A DNA stretch of 10,576 bases from Bacteroidaceae bacterium. GTDB taxonomy: Bacteria; Bacteroidota; Bacteroidia; Bacteroidales; Bacteroidaceae. The stretch covers positions 1-10,576 of the forward strand of contig JAILIJ010000358.1 in assembly GCA_024695315.1 (NCBI GenBank). The letters run 5' to 3'. Of this stretch, positions 7,519-10,576 are shown piece by piece. A model generated the notes under the pieces. The model had not been told where the DNA came from. It made no database searches and saw nothing but the letters and a program-made list of their open reading frames with translations. Position numbers and translations under genes: made by a program. Position 1 is the stretch's first letter; each line of letters begins with the position of its first letter.

Positions 7519-7564
7519 ACGATTTGTTCGCGAAGCAATTAGCGTCACAACAATCGTCTTTTTT
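7519..7564 (+). terminator. Terminator-like hairpin between atpA and atpG
   Basis: ACGATT-t-GTT (7519-7528) pairs with AACAATCGT (7549-7557), giving nine pairs with one bulged T. Inside, CGC (7529-7531) can pair with GCG (7542-7544). After one C come six T residues (7559-7564), the layout of an intrinsic terminator on the plus strand. The stem is not very GC-rich, so partial termination or RNA processing seems likelier than a full stop. A separate seven-pair stem, TTTACTT/AAGTAAA with loop GCTGG, lies upstream at 7456-7474. Confidence 0.4.
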
Positions 7565-7629
7565 ACAACAATTTAACTTCGTTTTAACTACTTCCGAAAT
7601 ATAAATTATTAATTTTAATTTCATCAAAG

Positions 7630-8565
7630 GTGGCAAGCTTAAAGGAAATAAAGGGGCGTATACTCTCTGTACAGACTACTCAGAAGACGACGAGTGCCAT
7701 GCGTATGGTGGCAAGTGCTAAGCTACACCGCACTCAGACACTTACCCAGACATTTTTGGAGTATGTCGATGAGATGCAGAAGATAGTTGACTGTTTGCAG
7801 CCGTCTAAGGCCGATGGTGAAGAGTGTCATGACATGCCATGTGCAGAGAGATGTAAGAGAATTGCTCTTGTCTCTATTTCGTCTTCATCTGGACTCTGTG
7901 GAGCTTTTAATTCCAATATTGTAAAGGAAACATTTAGAAAGCTCGAAGAGTATAAGCAACAAGGCAAGGAAGTTCTTGTTGTGCCTATAGGAAAGAAGAT
8001 TGCTCATGAAATACATAAGACGGATTATAATGTCTTGTTGGATTATTATCTGCTTACGGACTACGTTGGAAATCCTAAGGCTGATGCCTTTTCACATGCG
8101 GCTTTCCTTGTTGAGCATCTTATTCATCTTTATGCTGAGGGAAAAATTGATGGAGTGGAGATTCTATACCATCATTTTAAGAATATGGGGGCTCAGATAA
8201 TTACGTCTGAATGGCTCGATTTGGGAAATGACTGCTTGAGGAAAAAAGACGATTCATTTGCGTTTAATCCAGATGAATCTATACAAAAAGACGAGAATCA
8301 AAAAGACGTTTCGCTTTATCTTACAGAACCTGGTCCTTCAGAACTTATGGCAGACTTGCATCCTAAGATGCTCAATTCCAAAATGTATGGCATATTGTTG
8401 GATTCTGTAACGTCTGAACATGCTGCAAGAATGTTGGCTATGCAGACTGCAGACGATAATGCCAAGGAATTGTTACAGGAATTGACTTTATTGTATAATA
8501 AGTCACGTCAACAAGCTATTACAAACGAACTTATTGATATTATGGGAGGAAAGACGGCTGATTAG
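7630..8565 (+). CDS. atpG: F1Fo ATP synthase subunit gamma (central shaft)
   Basis: Gamma is the rotating shaft inside the alpha-beta hexamer. The product is 311 residues (287 in E. coli). The N-terminal coiled-coil helix starts ASLKEIKGRILSVQTTQKTT and continues into AMRMVASAKL, as in the whole family. SSSSGLCGAFNSNI at about 84-97 is the conserved core strand. The C-terminal helix runs from about 262 through LLYNKSRQQAITNELIDIM. The start is GTG at 7630, fixed by alignment with family N-termini; no ATG is near, and the AAAGG directly abuts the start codon. The extra length includes a Cys/His-containing segment (C66, H67, C71, C75, with C55 and C90 nearby) and a hydrophilic insert at about 203-227. 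It closes the operon. Confidence 0.96.
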   Translation: MASLKEIKGRILSVQTTQKTTSAMRMVASAKLHRTQTLTQTFLEYVDEMQKIVDCLQPSKADGEECHDMPCAERCKRIALVSISSSSGLCGAFNSNIVKETFRKLEEYKQQGKEVLVVPIGKKIAHEIHKTDYNVLLDYYLLTDYVGNPKADAFSHAAFLVEHLIHLYAEGKIDGVEILYHHFKNMGAQIITSEWLDLGNDCLRKKDDSFAFNPDESIQKDENQKDVSLYLTEPGPSELMADLHPKMLNSKMYGILLDSVTSEHAARMLAMQTADDNAKELLQELTLLYNKSRQQAITNELIDIMGGKTAD

Positions 8566-8580
8566 TCGTCTTTTTCTTTT
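8551..8580 (+). terminator. Intrinsic terminator of the ATP synthase operon, overlapping the atpG stop
   Basis: AAGACGGCT (8551-8559) pairs with AGTCGTCTT (8564-8572) in nine pairs (one G-T) around the loop GATT, and the T-rich run TTTCTTTT follows. The TAG stop codon of atpG (8563-8565) is inside the hairpin, so a ribosome finishing atpG would cover the structure until it releases. Confidence 0.75.
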
Positions 8581-8590
8581 TGTAGAGAAT

Positions 8591-8657
8591 AAAAAAACGC
8601 AGAAATTCATTTCGTCAGCTATAAAAGTTGTCCTGAAAGAATTTCTGCGTATATTTT
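8591..8657. terminator. Bidirectional terminator between the convergent atpG and barrel genes
   Basis: ACGCAGAAATTC (8597-8608) and GAATTTCTGCGT (8639-8650) form a perfect 12-pair stem with a 30-base loop. It is flanked by seven A residues on the left and a T-rich run on the right, so both strands end in U-rich RNA. It serves the minus-strand barrel gene, whose stop is 36 bases away, and backs up the atpG terminator. Confidence 0.75.
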
Positions 8658-8685
8658 TTCCTTTGTAAGGAGCTAAAAGTTCAAA

Positions 8686-9372
8686 TTAGAAGTTTACTCC
8701 GATATTGAGAACTATACAGTTGTTGTTAGAACTCTCGAAGTTATCATGGCAGATGTTTGACAAACCGAGGTCGTATCCGAGTTCTGCGTATAGCATGTCG
8801 TAGCTTACACCACAACCAAACTTCAATCCTGCATCTGTACGTTTGAATGAGTTATCATTGTCAGATGAGAAAGAGCTGTATGCCTCTTTGTTTCCGAAGT
8901 CCTTAATCTGTCCACTTATTCCGAGTGCTGCATATACACCAATGAATGGGTGAATTGCAAAGTGCTCGTCAAAATAGTGTCTATACTTGAATACAAGTGG
9001 AACTTCGAGGTAATTAAGGTTGTACTTGAACTTAGAACCAAGATACTTTCCATTACCACCTTTGGCTGTATAGTAAAGACCTGTTTCAAAATAGAGTGGG
9101 AGAGTATCTGATAGAGGTAAACCTACTGCTACACCGAGGTTAAGTCCTGTTTTTGTACTGCTACCATCAAGCATTGGATCATCGCTATTTACGAAAGAAA
9201 ATGCTGGTCCGATGCGGAATCCGATGTATTTGCTATGACTATCGTAGTCATAGCCACCGTACTGATAATCATTGTGTGCAGAAGAACTGTTTCCGTATGC
9301 ATTGCCGTATTGAGCAAACATAGCTGTTGTTGAAAGTATGGCTACTGCCACAAGAGTAATGATTTTTTTCAT
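8686..9372 (-). CDS. PorT-family outer-membrane beta-barrel protein
   Basis: This is a 228-residue exported protein. A clear signal peptide (MKKIITLVAVAILSTTAMFA, 1-20) is probably cut before Q21. A short Tyr/Gly/Ser/Asn-rich linker (about 21-47) follows, then about 180 residues of alternating strands: YIGFRIGPAFSF (49-60), TGLNLGVAVGLPL (75-87), YFETGLYYTAKGG (94-106), YLEVPLVFKYR (121-131) and so on to VLNIGVNF. It ends in phenylalanine, the usual barrel-insertion signal. The pattern fits the porin-like OMP_b-brl_2/PorT group abundant in Bacteroidota. Its cargo or role is unknown, and I see nothing marking it as the PorT of type IX secretion itself. I chose the ATG at 9372; a GTG two codons upstream (9378) is less likely. 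It converges on atpG. Confidence 0.85.
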   Translation of the reverse strand: MKKIITLVAVAILSTTAMFAQYGNAYGNSSSAHNDYQYGGYDYDSHSKYIGFRIGPAFSFVNSDDPMLDGSSTKTGLNLGVAVGLPLSDTLPLYFETGLYYTAKGGNGKYLGSKFKYNLNYLEVPLVFKYRHYFDEHFAIHPFIGVYAALGISGQIKDFGNKEAYSSFSSDNDNSFKRTDAGLKFGCGVSYDMLYAELGYDLGLSNICHDNFESSNNNCIVLNIGVNF

Positions 9373-9403
9373 ATTCACGTTTGTTAAAATAAGTTTTTCC
9401 GTG

Positions 9404-9432
9404 CAAATATATGTATTTTATATTTCTCAAAA
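9404..9432 (-). promoter_or_regulatory. Promoter of the outer-membrane barrel gene
   Basis: On the minus strand, TATATTTG at 9411-9404 is an exact match to TAnnTTTG. A TTTG lies 16 bases upstream (9431-9428); this is closer than the usual 19-21, so the -33 element is doubtful. Transcription would start near 9397, about 25 bases before the ATG at 9372. Confidence 0.6.
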
Positions 9433-9597
9433 GAATAAAATACCCTATATTAACATTTCCGTCAATAAAAAAATGTTACATTTACGTAAGTGTATAGGAA
9501 AAATGGAACTTAAATATTATATATTTCTATTTTTTACTACACTCGTTTTTTTGTTGAAGTCAGGATATTTTTTTCCTGTAAATTTCTTCGGCAACGG

Positions 9598-9630
9598 TTC
9601 GTATCACCTTCGTATCAGGTTCGTAAATAG
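9598..9630. repeat. Three degenerate 11-base tandem repeats
   Basis: TTCGTATCACC, TTCGTATCAGG and TTCGTAAATAG lie end to end. The first two differ at two positions; the third keeps only TTCGTA plus scattered matches. The period is close to one DNA helical turn, so a protein bound to each copy would sit on the same face. Function is unknown. Confidence 0.55.
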
Positions 9631-9661
9631 TTGCTTCAAAAATGCGCCACAAATATAGATA

Positions 9662-9747
9662 TTTTTATAGATGAAAAATGGCTTTTTTGTTCTTTTTCGT
9701 TCCTTTTATTCTTTATTTTGTCTTTTTGTTCTTTTTTCGCCCCTTTT
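9662..9747. other. Helically phased A/T tracts, probably intrinsically curved DNA
   Basis: T-runs (one A-run) of three to six bases centre near 9664, 9676, 9685, 9695, 9705, 9715, 9725, 9734 and 9745. The spacing is about 10 bases throughout, the pattern that produces static DNA curvature. From 9682 to 9747 the plus strand is almost free of A and strongly pyrimidine-rich. The tract lies between the barrel gene and the promoter at 9952. Confidence 0.5.
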
Positions 9748-9925
9748 ACGTCTATATTACATCACTATATTTTTTTACTTCACGTAGGTGAGACTTTGCT
9801 GAACCTGATAAATTGATTTATTACACAAATTGGACATTCATTTTTTTATTTTAGATTGCAAACAGAATAGCATTTTGCGAAAAAAATAACTTTTTTTTGC
9901 TTTTTGTGATAATTCTTTTGATTTT

Positions 9926-9959
9926 TTTGGGGGAATTATAATGATAATTTGTATATTTG
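9926..9959 (+). promoter_or_regulatory. Promoter of the exported protein gene at 10130
   Basis: TATATTTG at 9952-9959 matches the Bacteroidota -7 consensus exactly, and TTTG at 9926-9929 serves as the -33 element with a 22-base spacer, one more than usual. Transcription would start near 9966, leaving a leader of about 165 bases before the ATG at 10130. Confidence 0.65.
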
Positions 9960-9964
9960 CCGCG

Positions 9965-10123
9965 TCAGATTTAGAAAAAATGTTTTCTTTTATGACACTT
10001 CCCTTTTTAGACCGTTGAAGAACATCTCTCTTCCCCGTAATCTAAATTGGCCTGATATGAATAAGAATTGAAATCAACCAAAAATTAAATTATCAACTTA
10101 ATCTTAAACAACTTAATCTTAAC
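9965..10123 (+). promoter_or_regulatory. Structured 5' leader with a 12-codon upstream ORF
   Basis: Positions 9965-9975 (TCAG plus ATTTAGA) can pair with 10041-10055 (TCTAAAT, bulge TGGC, CTGA), closing a domain that contains the hairpin GAAGA/TCTTC (10017-10033). Inside it lies a small open frame, 9980-10018, reading MFSFMTLPFLDR. Its stop codon overlaps the base of that hairpin. Beyond the domain, CAACTTAATCTTAAA (10094-10108) is repeated at 10109-10123 with one change, seven bases before the start codon. No T-run follows the hairpins, so this is not an ordinary attenuator. The pairings are seen; a regulatory role is inference. Confidence 0.4.
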
Positions 10124-10129
10124 ACAACT

Positions 10130-10576
10130 ATGGATCTAAGAAAATTACTTTGTTTTGCAGCCGTTGCTGCTATGGGTGGTTCGACTTGGGCACAGAAAGA
10201 TGTGACAAGTACGTATATCACAAATCCAAGTTTTGAAGGTAGTATTTCTGTTTATCAGAATCCAAGATCTGATAGAGCTATTTACCAACCAGAAGGATGG
10301 ACCGTTTCATATAGCAATGGAAACGAGTGGGACATGACGGCATTGAATAAAGATGAGAGTAATTGGGGTAATTTCTCTAATCGCGCTAAACTTTCCGAAG
10401 TGGAATCTAATTGTGGAAGCAATACATATTGGGTTCGTTATCGCTGGGGAAAAAATGTGAATATTACTCTTTCTCAGGATATTACTCTTCTTGCTGGCTC
10501 ATATTCTCTTAATTTTTATGGATATCTTAATTCTAGCAGTGCGACAGCTACTGTTAGTGTAGCAGGACAGTCTACC
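10130..10576 (+). CDS. Exported protein of unknown function, N-terminal part
   Basis: The first 149 codons are present, hand-translated, and the gene runs off the right edge. A signal peptide (MDLRKLLCFAAVAAMGGSTW, cut after A21, before QKD) has no lipobox around its single Cys, so the product should pass the inner membrane as a soluble or outer-membrane-bound protein. The mature part begins DVTSTYITNPSFEG, then GWTVSYSNGNEWDMTA, NTYWVRYRWGKNVNITLSQD and LLAGSYSLNFYGYL. It is rich in aromatic residues, Asn and Ser, and the pattern of an ITNPSFE opening, a tryptophan segment and later beta strands resembles a galactose-binding-like (carbohydrate-binding) jelly roll common in large Prevotella surface proteins. 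Type IX secretion is possible, but the C-terminus is not visible. It has its own promoter and long leader. Function not assigned. Confidence 0.75.
   Translation, partial: MDLRKLLCFAAVAAMGGSTWAQKDVTSTYITNPSFEGSISVYQNPRSDRAIYQPEGWTVSYSNGNEWDMTALNKDESNWGNFSNRAKLSEVESNCGSNTYWVRYRWGKNVNITLSQDITLLAGSYSLNFYGYLNSSSATATVSVAGQST

Larger units (their letters stand above)
9433..9925. other. AT-rich noncoding region between divergent envelope genes
   Basis: I see no credible gene here. Open frames on the plus strand are short and T-rich, with no recognisable protein. The region holds a degenerate 11-base tandem repeat (9598-9630), a run of T-tracts spaced about ten bases apart (9662-9747), and an A/T-rich ten-pair hairpin (9877-9900: GCG plus seven A, loop TAAC, eight T plus GC). 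That hairpin sits about 50 bases before the promoter of the last gene and could be a weak terminator or insulator. Confidence 0.6.

Noticed and set aside
7321..7548. Minus-strand frame of 75 codons overlapping the atpA end and the atpA-atpG gap.
   Set aside because: It overlaps the atpA 3' end, lacks a promoter and a ribosome-binding site, and is better explained as chance or part of a noncoding repeat.
8686..9372. The barrel as the true type IX secretion component PorT.
   Set aside because: Size and barrel pattern fit the broad PorT-like family, which has many unrelated members per genome; nothing specific supports the secretion role.
9503..9658. A 51-residue plus-strand frame starting MELKYYIFLFF, with AGGAAAA before it.
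   Set aside because: Hydrophobic, T-rich composition follows from the AT-rich DNA, the 3' half runs through the tandem repeat, and no promoter or family is visible.
1..10576. CRISPR arrays, tRNA or rRNA genes, insertion sequences, phage genes.
   Set aside because: No regularly spaced repeats with spacers, no cloverleaf with CCA-type ends, no transposase or integrase motifs were seen on either strand.

Overview
The window looks like chromosomal DNA from a Bacteroidota species, most likely Bacteroidales and Prevotella-like. Four things point there: the F-type ATP synthase gene order atpD-atpC-(small membrane protein)-atpB-atpE-atpF-atpH-atpA-atpG; a ruvA-sprA pair (SprA is the type IX secretion translocon); a PorT-type outer-membrane barrel; and promoters of the Bacteroidota form TAnnTTTG, with few good Shine-Dalgarno sites. 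Genus-level placement is inference.

Layout. Bases 1-1090, minus strand: ruvA followed by the 5' end of sprA, which runs off the left edge. Bases 1091-1245: a divergent promoter region between ruvA and the ATP synthase operon. Bases 1246-8565, plus strand: a complete nine-gene F1Fo-ATP synthase operon. F1 genes beta and epsilon come first, then a four-helix AtpI-like protein, the Fo genes a, c and b, then delta, alpha and gamma. Every catalytic or proton-path residue I looked for is present. A hairpin terminator overlaps the atpG stop codon, and a second, bidirectional one separates the operon from a convergent outer-membrane barrel gene (8686-9372, minus). Bases 9373-10129 are AT-rich and noncoding: the barrel promoter, an 11-bp tandem repeat, a run of helically phased T-tracts, and a strong promoter with a leader of about 165 bases. 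From 10130 an exported protein of unknown function begins and runs off the right edge.

How it fits together. AtpB, AtpE and AtpF form the proton channel, c-ring and stator in the inner membrane. Alpha, beta, gamma, delta and epsilon form the catalytic head, shaft and stator link. The flanking genes have no obvious metabolic tie to it: RuvA works in Holliday-junction processing, SprA in outer-membrane protein export, and the barrel and the exported protein are envelope products.

I see no clearly new defence, mobile or CRISPR-type system. The points most worth checking are regulatory or subunit-level: a terminator-like hairpin in an unusually long atpA-atpG gap, a Cys/His cluster in the gamma subunit, an epsilon subunit without its C-terminal helices, the small membrane protein inside the operon, phased T-tracts, and the structured leader of the last gene.
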